DNA from: Serratia liquefaciens
Lineage (GTDB): Bacteria > Pseudomonadota > Gammaproteobacteria > Enterobacterales > Enterobacteriaceae
Direction: 5' to 3'
DNA: 64,000 nucleotides
NCBI RefSeq assembly: GCF_027594825.1
Contig: NZ_CP088930.1
Span: 3,161,019 to 3,225,018, forward strand
Shown: piece after piece, positions 19,749 through 28,615 of the stretch
How positions within the stretch are numbered: position 1 is the stretch's first letter
Layout: each line of letters begins with the position of its first letter
Notes under the pieces: model-generated
Databases searched by the model: none
Seen by the model: the letters and a program-made list of their open reading frames with translations, nothing else
Told to the model about the DNA's origin: nothing
Translations under genes and position numbers: made by a program

Positions 19749-19853
19749 GAGAGTCCTTCACAGTGACAGTGAATAAATTGCGCTTGTGGTTAATACAGTA
19801 CCTGCGGATTATGGATGTGTAAACATCTGGACGGCTAAATGGGGAATATGACG
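19749..19853. promoter_or_regulatory. metR-metE divergent control region with tandem MetJ boxes
   Basis: Three contiguous octamers GGATGTGT, AAACATCT and GGACGGCT (19813-19836) each match the met-box consensus AGACGTCT at five or six of eight places, in the head-to-tail register bound by MetJ repressor dimers. They lie just upstream of the metE ribosome-binding site, as expected for an operator. A MetR-type site sits at the metR end of the region. Confidence 0.7.
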
Positions 19854-22130
19854 ATGGCAATTTTAAATCACACACTGGGTTTTCCTCGCGTTGGGCTAAG
19901 ACGTGAACTGAAAAAAGCTCAGGAAAGCTACTGGGCTGGCAACTCAACGCAGGAAGAACTGTTGGCGGTTGGCCGCGAGCTGCGTGCTCGCCATTGGCAA
20001 CAACAGCAGCAGGCCGGGGTGGATTTGGTGCCGGTCGGCGATTTCGCTTGGTACGACCATGTATTGACCACCAGCCTGCTGCTGGGCAACGTGCCGGCAC
20101 GTCATCAGAATGCGGATGGCTCAATCGATCTGGATACGCTATTCCGCATTGGCCGTGGCCGCGCACCCACCGGAAAACCGGCAGCGGCGGCAGAAATGAC
20201 CAAATGGTTTAACACCAACTATCACTACATGGTGCCTGAGTTCCACAAAGGCCAGCAGTTCAAACTGGGATGGACCCAACTGCTGGAAGAAGTGGACGAA
20301 GCGCTGGCCCTAGGCCACAAAATCAAGCCGGTGTTGCTGGGGCCGGTGACCTATCTGTGGCTGGGTAAAGTGAAAGGCGAGGCGTTTGACCGTTTGTCGC
20401 TGCTGAAAGACATCCTGACGGTTTACCAGCAGGTGCTGGCCGAATTGGCGCAGCGCGGCGTGGAGTGGGTGCAAATTGACGAACCTGCACTGGTGCTGGA
20501 GCTGCCGCAGGAATGGCTGAGCGCCTTCAAGCCGGCTTACGACGCGCTGCAAGGTCAGGTAAAACTGCTGCTGACCACCTACTTCGACAGCGTGGGTCAC
20601 AACCTCGATACGATCCGCGAGCTACCGGTGCAGGGGCTGCACGTTGATCTGGTTGCCGGTCATGACGATATCGACGCATTGAACAAGGCGCTGCCGAAAG
20701 CGTGGCTGCTGTCTCTGGGCGTCATCAACGGGCGTAACGTCTGGCGTGCCGATCTGAGCAGTTGGTTCGAACGCCTGCAACCGTTAGTCGGCAGCCGCCC
20801 ACTGTGGATCGGCACCTCCTGTTCACTGTTGCACAGCCCTATCGATCTGAGCGTGGAAACTCGTCTGGACGAAGAAGTGAAGAGCTGGTTCGCCTTTGCC
20901 CTGCAAAAATGTACCGAATTGGCCCTGTTGAGCGCGGCGCTGAACGCACCGGGTGCAGACAAGCAGGCCGAACTGGACGCCTATAGCGCGCCAATCCGTG
21001 CTCGTCGTCAGTCCAGCCGCGTACATAATGCGCAGGTAGGGCAACGTCTGGCGGCGATTACCGCACAGGACAGCGAACGTCAGCGCCCTTACGCCGAGCG
21101 AGCTCAGGCACAGCGTGAGCGTTTTAACCTGCCTGCCTGGCCGACCACCACGATAGGGTCTTTCCCGCAAACCACGGAAATCCGCGGCCTGCGCCTGGAC
21201 TTCAAGCAGGGGCGTTTGGACGGCAACAACTACCGCACCAGCATTAGCGAACACATCAAACAGGCGATCGTTGAACAAGAGCGCCTGGGGCTGGACGTGT
21301 TGGTGCACGGCGAAGCCGAGCGTAACGACATGGTGGAATACTTCGGTGAAAACCTGGACGGCTTCGTATTCACTCAAAACGGCTGGGTACAGAGCTACGG
21401 TTCCCGTTGCGTAAAACCGCCGGTGATCATTGGCGATATCAGTCGCCCTGAAGCCATCACCGTCGAGTGGGCGAAGTATGCTCAGTCGCTGACCGACAAG
21501 CCGGTAAAAGGCATGCTGACCGGTCCGGTGACCATTCTCTGCTGGTCGTTCCCGCGTGAAGACGTGACCCGCGAAGTGATCGCCAAACAGATCGCCCTGG
21601 CGCTGCGCGACGAAGTGGAAGATCTGGAAAAAGCCGGTATCGGCATCATCCAGATTGACGAGCCTGCACTGCGTGAAGGTTTGCCGCTGCGTCGAGCCGA
21701 CTGGGCTGCTTACCTGAACTGGGCGGTGGAAGCGTTCAAACTGAACGCCGCTGTGGCGCAGGACGACACGCAGATCCACACTCACATGTGTTATTGCGAG
21801 TTCAACGACATCATGGACTCCATCGCGGCGTTGGACGCCGACGTGATCACCATCGAAACCTCACGTTCCGATATGGATCTGCTGGAAGCCTTCAAAGAGT
21901 TTGAGTACCCGAATGAAATTGGACCGGGCGTGTATGACATCCACTCGCCGAACGTGCCAAGCGTGGAATGGATCGAAGCGCTGCTGCGCAAAGCTGCGCA
22001 GAACATCCCGGCAGAGCGCCTGTGGGTGAACCCGGACTGCGGCCTGAAAACCCGTGGCTGGCCGGAAACCCGTCAATCGCTGACCAACATGGTGCTGGCC
22101 GCACAGCGCCTGCGTGAGCAGTTGGTTTAA
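19854..22130 (+). CDS. metE: cobalamin-independent methionine synthase MetE
   Basis: MetE transfers a methyl group from 5-methyltetrahydropteroyltriglutamate to homocysteine, making methionine without B12. The 758-residue product matches E. coli throughout. The N-terminal half starts [20 protein letters not shown]; the C-terminal catalytic half ([16 protein letters not shown] onward) carries the zinc ligands in [10 protein letters not shown] and in [11 protein letters not shown]. Possible ATGs lie at 19839, 19848 and 19854; the last has the best spacing to GGGGA and matches the E. coli N-terminus. It is transcribed away from metR and preceded by met boxes. Confidence 0.96.
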   Translation: MAILNHTLGFPRVGLRRELKKAQESYWAGNSTQEELLAVGRELRARHWQQQQQAGVDLVPVGDFAWYDHVLTTSLLLGNVPARHQNADGSIDLDTLFRIGRGRAPTGKPAAAAEMTKWFNTNYHYMVPEFHKGQQFKLGWTQLLEEVDEALALGHKIKPVLLGPVTYLWLGKVKGEAFDRLSLLKDILTVYQQVLAELAQRGVEWVQIDEPALVLELPQEWLSAFKPAYDALQGQVKLLLTTYFDSVGHNLDTIRELPVQGLHVDLVAGHDDIDALNKALPKAWLLSLGVINGRNVWRADLSSWFERLQPLVGSRPLWIGTSCSLLHSPIDLSVETRLDEEVKSWFAFALQKCTELALLSAALNAPGADKQAELDAYSAPIRARRQSSRVHNAQVGQRLAAITAQDSERQRPYAERAQAQRERFNLPAWPTTTIGSFPQTTEIRGLRLDFKQGRLDGNNYRTSISEHIKQAIVEQERLGLDVLVHGEAERNDMVEYFGENLDGFVFTQNGWVQSYGSRCVKPPVIIGDISRPEAITVEWAKYAQSLTDKPVKGMLTGPVTILCWSFPREDVTREVIAKQIALALRDEVEDLEKAGIGIIQIDEPALREGLPLRRADWAAYLNWAVEAFKLNAAVAQDDTQIHTHMCYCEFNDIMDSIAALDADVITIETSRSDMDLLEAFKEFEYPNEIGPGVYDIHSPNVPSVEWIEALLRKAAQNIPAERLWVNPDCGLKTRGWPETRQSLTNMVLAAQRLREQLV

Positions 22131-22331
22131 GGGGTTAACAAAAAAACATCAGCGCCCCTTCTTTGATGTGGGGGCTACGGGGGATTGGCGAGCCATTCCC
22201 CCGCCTGCGTTTTCCCATCAATATTTTTCGTTCTATGCCACCTACGTCTTTGTTGTCCTGAATCCACGTTTTCAGCGCCACTTTTGGTTACTATCAGCTA
22301 TCGCTTTTTCTCGATTTAAAGGATTGTTTCG

Positions 22332-23189
22332 ATGAAAACCCCGCTCGCGGCCGTGCTGGCTCCCTTGCTTGATGATGTTCAGGGGATCCGACAGGTGTAT
22401 TTTGCCGGTAATCAGCATCCGGCACCGGAGCTGGCTTATCAGGTCGATTTTCCTCGTCTGGAACTGGTGATCGAAGGTGAACAGGAAATGGAGTGGGAGG
22501 GCAGTCATGGGATCCAACAGCAACTGATGCTGCCGGGGGATCTCTTGTTTGTTCCGGCACAGGGGTGGAATAGCCCGCTTTGGCAACGGCCCGTCACGAC
22601 CCTCAGCCTGCTGTTCGGCAAGCAGCAGTTGGGGTACAGCCTGCTCGGCTGGGATGGCGAAAATACGCTGCCGCTGGGTAAAGACAACGTGGCGCGACGT
22701 GGTCCACGCGTGGGCTCGTTTATGTTACAGGCGCTTAACGAGCTGGCCTGGCACCAAAGCGATCAATCCACTGCCCGTTTTCTGGCGAAGGGGTTACTGA
22801 GTCATGCCCTCGATTTGTTCGGCTCCTCGGTAAAAACCGCTTCGCGTAGCCAGGCTCTGTTCGACGCAGTGCGTCGCTATTTGGAAGAACATTACCGCGA
22901 ACCCCTGACCCGCGAGTCGGTAGCTCAGGCGTTTTATATTTCCTCCAACTACCTTTCTCATCTGTTTCAAAAGGCTGGGGGTGTGGGGTTTAACGAGTAT
23001 TTAAATTACGTGCGGTTGGAGCAGGCGAAACACCTGCTCAAACGCTATGACATGAAGGTAAAAGAGGTGGCGCACGCCTGCGGATTTGTCGACAGCAACT
23101 ATTTTTGTCGCCTGTTTCGTAAGAACACCGAGCGTTCCCCTTCGGAATACCGCGGCCAATACCACAGTGAACTGAAAAATCGGGATTAG
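22332..23189 (+). CDS. yijO: AraC-family transcriptional regulator YijO
   Basis: The 285-residue product has an N-terminal cupin-like sensing domain (LELVIEGEQEMEWEG...LPGDLLFVPAQGWNSP) and a C-terminal AraC double helix-turn-helix (LTRESVAQAFYISSNYLSHLFQK and VKEVAHACGFVDSNYFCRLFRK). In E. coli yijO lies directly beside frwD, exactly as here, where it faces the frw/pfl genes. It is the likely local regulator of that cluster; the ligand is unknown. It is in effect convergent with frwD, 15 bases apart. Confidence 0.85.
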   Translation: MKTPLAAVLAPLLDDVQGIRQVYFAGNQHPAPELAYQVDFPRLELVIEGEQEMEWEGSHGIQQQLMLPGDLLFVPAQGWNSPLWQRPVTTLSLLFGKQQLGYSLLGWDGENTLPLGKDNVARRGPRVGSFMLQALNELAWHQSDQSTARFLAKGLLSHALDLFGSSVKTASRSQALFDAVRRYLEEHYREPLTRESVAQAFYISSNYLSHLFQKAGGVGFNEYLNYVRLEQAKHLLKRYDMKVKEVAHACGFVDSNYFCRLFRKNTERSPSEYRGQYHSELKNRD

Positions 23190-23204
23190 TGCGTCACCCG
23201 ATAG

Positions 23205-23549
23205 TTACGCCACGCGGATCTGGGTTTCTTGCGGCGATGTTGCGGCCTTACGTACCGCGCTGAGTGCCTTGGCCGGGCTGTGTAAAAAGGTATTGATTCC
23301 AATCATCACGCAGCGGTGATGCTCAAAGCGCTCACTTTCCGCCAGCAATATATCGCTGATTAACAACACCACATCGGCATGGGCCAGATCGTCCTGCGTC
23401 AGCGGATTCTCAATCCCCAATGCCCCCTGGGTTTCAACCTTCACCGGCCATTTTTCCTGTGCGCACAGTTTCTCCAGCCGTTCGGCGGCCATATAGGTAT
23501 GGGCCACCCCGCTGACGCAAGCCGTCACCGCCACCAGTTTTATCGTCAT
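23205..23549 (-). CDS. frwD: fructose-type PTS enzyme IIB component FrwD
   Basis: The 114-residue product is a fructose-family EIIB: it begins VAVTACVSGVAHTYMAAERLE, with Cys11 as the phosphorylated residue and the conserved HTYMAAE stretch. The tail is longer than FrwB's. Two IIB-like proteins (FrwB, FrwD) accompany a single IIC in this cluster, as in E. coli. It is the last gene of the leftward frwC-frwB-pflD-pflC-frwD unit. Confidence 0.9.
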   Translation of the reverse strand: MTIKLVAVTACVSGVAHTYMAAERLEKLCAQEKWPVKVETQGALGIENPLTQDDLAHADVVLLISDILLAESERFEHHRCVMIGINTFLHSPAKALSAVRKAATSPQETQIRVA

Positions 23550-23576
23550 AAGTGCCCCTTCTTCTGTTACGCGTGT

Positions 23577-24473
23577 TCAACCGCCAAGGGTGACCCGATA
23601 GCCTGCCTGGTGAGCCAGTGCCAGCAACGGCGCGATTTCCCGTTCAGTGGGGGGAACAACATCGCGCAGTGCATATTCCCGCCCCAGCAGTTTGTACTTG
23701 GCCTCGCCATACTGATGAAAAGGCAGCAGGTGGATCTCTGGTAGAGCGAAAGGAGCAAGGAAAGCCAATATCTGCTCCATGTTATCCAGATTTAGGGTGT
23801 AGCCGGGGATCAGCGGTAAGCGGGGGATCAGGTTCATGCCCCGTTGCGCCAGGGCGGTAAAGTTTTCCAACACCCGAGGTTGGTTCATCTTCAACAGTCG
23901 CTTGGCGGCACCAGGGTTCATGATTTTCAGGTCAAACAGCACCTGATCGCTGTGTTCTGCCAAAGCCAGAACGTGGGCCAATGGCGCATCTCCGGCGGTT
24001 TCTATTGCGGTATTGATGCCCAGCGCCTGCAACCGTTGCAGCAATTGGCCGGCAAACTCGGCCTGCATCAGCACTTCGCCGCCGGACAGCGTAATCCCAC
24101 CGCCGGAACTGCGGTAAAACACCTCATCTTTTAGGATCTGCGCCAGCAATGTATCCAGCGTCATATTCTGACCGATAAGCTCCATCGCTCCGCTTGGGCA
24201 CTCTTGCACACTATTCAGGCAGGGTTGGCAATGCAGGCATTTTGCATCACGCCTCACCCGTTGGATCTTGCCCGACATTGATTCAGGATTGGCGCACCAG
24301 GGACAGGTATGCGGGCAGCCTTTGAAAAATACCAGGGTGCGAATACCCTGGCCGTCATTGAGCGAATAACGCTGTATGTTGAAAATACGGCCCTGAAGCC
24401 GTTCTGAAGCGGCCCGGGTGAACCCGGGCGCTATAAGGTTACAGTTGATGCGCTGTACGGCGGATGATGTCAT
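23577..24473 (-). CDS. pflC: glycyl radical enzyme activase PflC (radical SAM)
   Basis: PflC uses S-adenosylmethionine and a [4Fe-4S] cluster to place a glycyl radical on its partner, here PflD. The 298-residue product has the activase motif GCPHTCPWCANPES (CxxxCxxC), followed by an inserted ferredoxin-like cysteine set (KCLHCQPC...ECPSGA), and SGGGITLSGGEVLMQ. The first 35 bases overlap the pflD end, implying coupled translation. Residues about 13-26 differ from E. coli PflC and coincide with a strong palindrome in the DNA. Assigned by motif and by pairing with pflD. Confidence 0.93.
   Translation of the reverse strand: MTSSAVQRINCNLIAPGFTRAASERLQGRIFNIQRYSLNDGQGIRTLVFFKGCPHTCPWCANPESMSGKIQRVRRDAKCLHCQPCLNSVQECPSGAMELIGQNMTLDTLLAQILKDEVFYRSSGGGITLSGGEVLMQAEFAGQLLQRLQALGINTAIETAGDAPLAHVLALAEHSDQVLFDLKIMNPGAAKRLLKMNQPRVLENFTALAQRGMNLIPRLPLIPGYTLNLDNMEQILAFLAPFALPEIHLLPFHQYGEAKYKLLGREYALRDVVPPTEREIAPLLALAHQAGYRVTLGG
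24412..24429. repeat. palindrome inside the 5' end of pflC
   Basis: GCCCGGG-TGAA-CCCGGGC forms a perfect seven-base stem with a tetraloop within the first codons of pflC (minus strand). Beside it CTGAAGC is repeated directly at 24393-24399 and 24404-24410. In the transcript it lies just after the pflC start and could affect translation. Confidence 0.6.
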
Positions 24474-26736
24474 CCTGGATCTCCTTCGACAACTCCACGA
24501 AGAATGCGCTATAGCCGGCGACGCGAACCACTAACCCGGCGAAGTCCTGTGGCCGGGCTTGCGCTTCCCGCAAAGTTTCGGCATTCACCACGTTGAACTG
24601 GACATGCTGTAACTTGAGCTTGGTAAAAGCGCCGAGAAAATCAGCCAGTTTGTTCAGCCCTTGTTGACCTTCCAGAGTGTTTGGCGTGAATTTCACGTTT
24701 AACAGCGTGCCGTTTGAAAGCAGATAGTTGTCCAGTTTGCTTACCGATTTCAGCACTGCAGTTGGCCCTTGTTCATCCTGGCCAAGCATCGGCGAAAGGC
24801 CGCCGTCCGCCAGTTGTTCACCCGCGTAGCGCCCATCCGGCGTAGCGCCCACCACGGCACCCAACGGCACGTGGGCGGAGACGGTATAGGAACCGGGGGT
24901 GAATTGTCCGCCACGCGGATTGCGGTATTTTTCGACTTCTTTGCAGTAAAATCGCAACAAATCGGCGCTAATCAGGTCGACTTCGTCGATATCATTGCCG
25001 TATTTATCGAAGTGATTGATCAGCCTTGCCCGGACTTTTTCACCTTCCGGCGTGGCGAAGTTGCCTTTCAGCGTCAGCAGGAGTTCATCGAAACTCAGGC
25101 GTTGCTGCTCAAATACCAGCCCTTTTAAAGCGAATAATGAGTCGCTCAAATTCGCGATGCCGATACCTTGCACTCCGGAGAAGTTATAGCGTGCCCCACC
25201 TTCGGTAATGTCTTTGCCGTTTTGCAGGCAGTCTTCAATAAACGAAGACAGTAAGGGGACCGGTGCCCAGTCCCGGTGGCCGATATCGCAAATATTGCTG
25301 CCTTGCGCCATTAACCGAACATAGTGGCGGATTTTTTCACGGATTTGCTCCAGCAACTGGGGGTAGGTGAGGCCGCTATTGCCCTCGTTGTCCAACAGTG
25401 TCAGCTCCATCACTTTCAACAGGTTGAACATGGCAATATCGTGTAGGCCGTAGGTCTTGCCGGGAATCGACAGTTCGACGCAGCCGACGACCGCATAGTC
25501 ACGTGCATCCTCCAGCGAAACTCCTCGGTTAAGAAACGCCGGAACCACAACCTCGTCGTTGAAGATTTGGGGAATACCGGTGCCGAGGCGAATGGTTTCT
25601 GCCGTTTTCAGCAGGAAAGCTCGATCGATAAATTCATTCACGCGAACACCCAGGTTGGGCTGCGGCAAACGGATATTCTGATAGGCATCAAGGCACAGAA
25701 ATGACAGCACGTTGACCGCACTGCGCCCGGTTTCCGTCAGGCCACCCAGCAAAATGGTGTACCCGGTAGGAAAACCGGCAAAATAACGGGCGCTGGAGGT
25801 GGAACGCAGCAGCACGATGTCGTTGCATTTTACCCACAGACTCTCCAGCAGTTCCCGCAGAAAAGCCGGATCTTCTCCCCGGTTAAGCGAGGCCTGGTAA
25901 AACGGCAACATGTACTGATCAAAACGGCCCAGGGACAACGAACTGGCATTGGATTCGTACTGCAAAATGATGTTCATGTACCAGAACAACTGGCAGGCCT
26001 GATAGAAATCCTGTGGTTTATGATGCGCGACGTGGGCGGAGAGGGTGGCGATACGCAGCAATTCGCCGCTGCGGGTATTATCGCTGCACTCTGCCGCCAT
26101 GCGGCGTGCCAGGCCGGCGTAGCGCAGAATATGGCGCTGAGAGGCCTGCAACAGCAGCAAGACCGCACTGTAGAACGTATTGTCTGGCTGCTGTGCAACT
26201 AGGTTTTGCAGGTCTTCTAACAGATTATCCAACCCGCAGTTCAGCAGGCGCGGGTAATCGATAATGATATGTCCCTGACCTTTGTCGGTTTGATTGATGC
26301 TGAAAATCTGGGTTTGCGTGGCAGCAGCGATCTCTTCCGGCATTTGGCTATTGATAAAGTCTTTCATCGAGCGTTTTTCCCAGTAGGGAAAAAGTTGTTC
26401 GCGGTAAAGCCGTTTGTCGGCATCAGAGATAGCAAAACGATCCTGTGGGCGTGTAGGGAAGGTATCCAGTTCTTTCAATAGCCAGTAGGGATCCATCTCC
26501 GGCGACATGATCCCCGCCCGTGGCTTTACCGTACGGTTGCCGGCGATTAACTCATCTTCCCGCAGTGAAATCTTAACGTGATCCAGAATGTACGCTGTGG
26601 CTTTGGCGCGACGGATAAGGGTTGGTTCCCCTTCCGTCTGGCGGTGGCTCAGGGTGTAAAGCTGTGCTCGCTCGAGTGATATTTCGCGCGGTGCAGAGAA
26701 TAAAGCGGTTTTTAGACGTTCGATTCGGGAGGTCAT
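24439..26736 (-). CDS. pflD: glycyl radical enzyme PflD (annotated formate acetyltransferase 2; probably not a pyruvate formate-lyase)
   Basis: The 765-residue product is a glycyl radical enzyme. The radical glycine is Gly741 in VRVAGYSAFF near the C-terminus. The active-site cysteine is Cys419 in YAVVGCVELSIPG, giving the GCVE motif of dehydratases and lyases; the vicinal Cys-Cys pair of true pyruvate formate-lyase is absent. The name PflD comes from E. coli, to which it is very similar. The ATG at 26736 matches E. coli (MT.RI.RLKTALF) and follows a GGAAACC site; the frame upstream to 26820 is discounted. Neighbours are its activase PflC, fructose-type PTS proteins and, across the divergent promoter, PtsA and aldolase FsaB. 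From memory, enzymes of this type (E. coli YbiW/PflD) have been linked to 1,5-anhydroglucitol-6-phosphate cleavage; treat as a hypothesis. Confidence 0.9.
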   Translation of the reverse strand: MTSRIERLKTALFSAPREISLERAQLYTLSHRQTEGEPTLIRRAKATAYILDHVKISLREDELIAGNRTVKPRAGIMSPEMDPYWLLKELDTFPTRPQDRFAISDADKRLYREQLFPYWEKRSMKDFINSQMPEEIAAATQTQIFSINQTDKGQGHIIIDYPRLLNCGLDNLLEDLQNLVAQQPDNTFYSAVLLLLQASQRHILRYAGLARRMAAECSDNTRSGELLRIATLSAHVAHHKPQDFYQACQLFWYMNIILQYESNASSLSLGRFDQYMLPFYQASLNRGEDPAFLRELLESLWVKCNDIVLLRSTSSARYFAGFPTGYTILLGGLTETGRSAVNVLSFLCLDAYQNIRLPQPNLGVRVNEFIDRAFLLKTAETIRLGTGIPQIFNDEVVVPAFLNRGVSLEDARDYAVVGCVELSIPGKTYGLHDIAMFNLLKVMELTLLDNEGNSGLTYPQLLEQIREKIRHYVRLMAQGSNICDIGHRDWAPVPLLSSFIEDCLQNGKDITEGGARYNFSGVQGIGIANLSDSLFALKGLVFEQQRLSFDELLLTLKGNFATPEGEKVRARLINHFDKYGNDIDEVDLISADLLRFYCKEVEKYRNPRGGQFTPGSYTVSAHVPLGAVVGATPDGRYAGEQLADGGLSPMLGQDEQGPTAVLKSVSKLDNYLLSNGTLLNVKFTPNTLEGQQGLNKLADFLGAFTKLKLQHVQFNVVNAETLREAQARPQDFAGLVVRVAGYSAFFVELSKEIQDDIIRRTAHQL

Positions 26737-26764
26737 CACGGTTTCCTTCTGTGCGGGCGAGAGT

Positions 26765-26785
26765 GCCCGGCATGGGGCGCCGGGC
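26765..26785. repeat. stem-loop between frwB and pflD
   Basis: GCCCGGC (26765-26771) and GCCGGGC (26779-26785) pair perfectly around a seven-base loop in the 55-base gap between frwB and pflD. It lies just upstream of the pflD ribosome-binding site in the transcript and has no T-run. Message stabilisation or uneven expression is possible. Confidence 0.55.
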
Positions 26786-26791
26786 TCGCGA

Positions 26792-27112
26792 TTAGGCCAG
26801 TTGCGCCAGGTGGGCGGCAATTTTATCCATGATGGCGTCGGCGCGTTTTACCGCATCGCTGATGGCAACGCGCACCAGGGTTTTCCCTTTGAAGCGCTCT
26901 TCAAACTTGATACCGATATCTTTAGTCAGGATCACCACATCTGCGGCTGCCACGTCCTCGGCGGTGAGTTCGTTTTCCAAACCAATCGAACCCTGGGTTT
27001 CCACTTTGCATTGCCAGCCCTTGGCTTTGGCTGAACGTTCGAGAGATTCGGCGGCCATATAGGTATGGGCAACGCCTGATGGGCATGCGGTCACGGCAAT
27101 AATCATAGTCAT
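26792..27112 (-). CDS. frwB: fructose-type PTS enzyme IIB component FrwB
   Basis: The 106-residue product is the canonical EIIB of this PTS: IIAVTACPSGVAHTYMAAESLE with Cys10 as the phospho-acceptor and a conserved VKVETQGS-type strand (here CKVETQGSIGLEN). It passes phosphate from the EIIA domain of PtsA to the incoming sugar at FrwC. It lies between frwC and pflD on the minus strand. Confidence 0.92.
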   Translation of the reverse strand: MTMIIAVTACPSGVAHTYMAAESLERSAKAKGWQCKVETQGSIGLENELTAEDVAAADVVILTKDIGIKFEERFKGKTLVRVAISDAVKRADAIMDKIAAHLAQLA

Positions 27113-27173
27113 ACTCAGTTCTCCTATGCCTCAAGCCATGCCTTGATGAGCAGCAGCCTGAGTACGTTGCGGG

Positions 27174-28253
27174 TTAGTTAATTTCGAAATCCAAATCCAG
27201 CTCGCTCTCCTGCGGAGTATTGGCGGCCTGTCTTTTGGCGGCAAAACTTTTCAGCAGGTTAACCAGCAGCGCAGTAACCACCATGCCCACTATCAAAGCG
27301 GCCACGAAGCCCAATTTGCCTTCCACCACCGGCAGTACGATCAGGCCACCCCAACCGGCATAACACTGCGCACCCGCCAAGGCAGCGGTGACGGCAGCGC
27401 AGGCGGAACCGATCATGATGGAGGGAATGACGCGCAGCGGATCGGCGGCGGCAAACGGGATAGCCCCTTCGGTGACGCCGACGCAGCCCATCAACAGCGC
27501 CGCTTTACCAGCTTCTCGTTCTTCGCTGCTGTAGTATTTACGGCCGATCAGTGTGGCGAACCCCAAACCGAGTGGCGGTGTGGCGATAGCCACCGCCGCA
27601 ATAGCCACGACGGAATAAACCCCTTGAGCCACGCAGATCAACATAAAGGCGTAGGCCACTTTATTGACCGGACCGCCCATATCAAATGCCAACATCAGGC
27701 CCATGATAATGGCCAGCAGGATGATGCTGCCTTGCTGCATACCCTGTAGCCAATGAGTCAGGCCGTTAGTCAACGCGCCGACCGGTTCCCCCAGGCCCCA
27801 CATCATGATTCCCGCAGTGAACAGGGTGCCAATAATCGGGATCACGAAGATCGGCATGACAGATCGCAAGATCTTAGGGACCGGGATCTTCTTGAGGTAG
27901 AACACGATAATGCCGCCTAACAGACCGGCGATGATGGCACCAAAGAAACCGGCACCGAAAGAGGCGCCGACCCAGGCGCCAATGGCTGAAGGGGCCAGTG
28001 CGGAACGATCGGAGATGGAGTAGCCGATATAGGCGGCCAGGAATGGCACCATTAGCGTCAGCCCCGCGACACCGATATCGAACAGCTTTTTCAGGTTTGG
28101 ATCGGTAGCGGCAGCGGGTACCGCACCCTTGCCGTAGAGCATGACGGAGACAGCCAGCAGAATACCGCCGGCAACTACAAACGGGATCATATGGGAGACC
28201 CCGGTCATTAAATGCTGACGCGTGTTTTTCAGTATGCCGATCAAATCGTTCAT
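27174..28253 (-). CDS. frwC: fructose-type PTS permease, enzyme IIC FrwC
   Basis: FrwC is the membrane channel of the Frw PTS. The 359-residue product has about nine or ten hydrophobic segments and the IIC hallmark VGVTEGAIPFAAADPLRVIPS, which binds the substrate. Family-typical GVSHMIPFVVAGGILLAV occurs near the N-terminus. The exact sugar is not known for E. coli FrwC. It is the first gene of the leftward unit, opposite ptsA across a 362-base control region. Confidence 0.93.
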   Translation of the reverse strand: MNDLIGILKNTRQHLMTGVSHMIPFVVAGGILLAVSVMLYGKGAVPAAATDPNLKKLFDIGVAGLTLMVPFLAAYIGYSISDRSALAPSAIGAWVGASFGAGFFGAIIAGLLGGIIVFYLKKIPVPKILRSVMPIFVIPIIGTLFTAGIMMWGLGEPVGALTNGLTHWLQGMQQGSIILLAIIMGLMLAFDMGGPVNKVAYAFMLICVAQGVYSVVAIAAVAIATPPLGLGFATLIGRKYYSSEEREAGKAALLMGCVGVTEGAIPFAAADPLRVIPSIMIGSACAAVTAALAGAQCYAGWGGLIVLPVVEGKLGFVAALIVGMVVTALLVNLLKSFAAKRQAANTPQESELDLDFEIN

Positions 28254-28615
28254 TTTTCACTCCTCGGTTGCTACCGGCGTGCTTTTGGGTACGCAAACCA
28301 CCGGAAAAATAACCCCTGTTGGAGAAAGGTTGTTGGCTATCACAATAGGCATCTGGCTGAACAACAAACAGTGGATAAAATTGCCATTTACTGGATTTTT
28401 GTAATGTCAGAAGAAAAGTGCGATCAAACTCAAACTGTGGGGAAGGACAAACATGAACTGAGGAATCACGCTTTGTGAGCAATATCTCATTTATGTAGTG
28501 ACCATACATTTGTCCAGTGTTTGACATTTTTATCCGATAGCTGTCACCCGCTTCGGGCTTTTATCCTTGTGGCAAACCGGTGTTGTCTACCGCGGCTTGG
28601 TATGAGGAAAGAGTG
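28254..28615. promoter_or_regulatory. divergent frwC / ptsA control region with candidate CRP site
   Basis: No gene is seen in this 362-base gap. TGTGA-GCAATA-TCTCA (28474-28489) matches nine of ten core positions of the CRP consensus TGTGAN6TCACA. TTGACA occurs at 28521-28526 but has no clear -10 at the right distance. Catabolite control of both divergent units, with YijO, is a reasonable inference. Confidence 0.5.

Noticed and set aside
20823..21785. Minus-strand open frame of 320 codons within metE
   Set aside because: metE is certain on the plus strand over its full length, so this is an antisense shadow.
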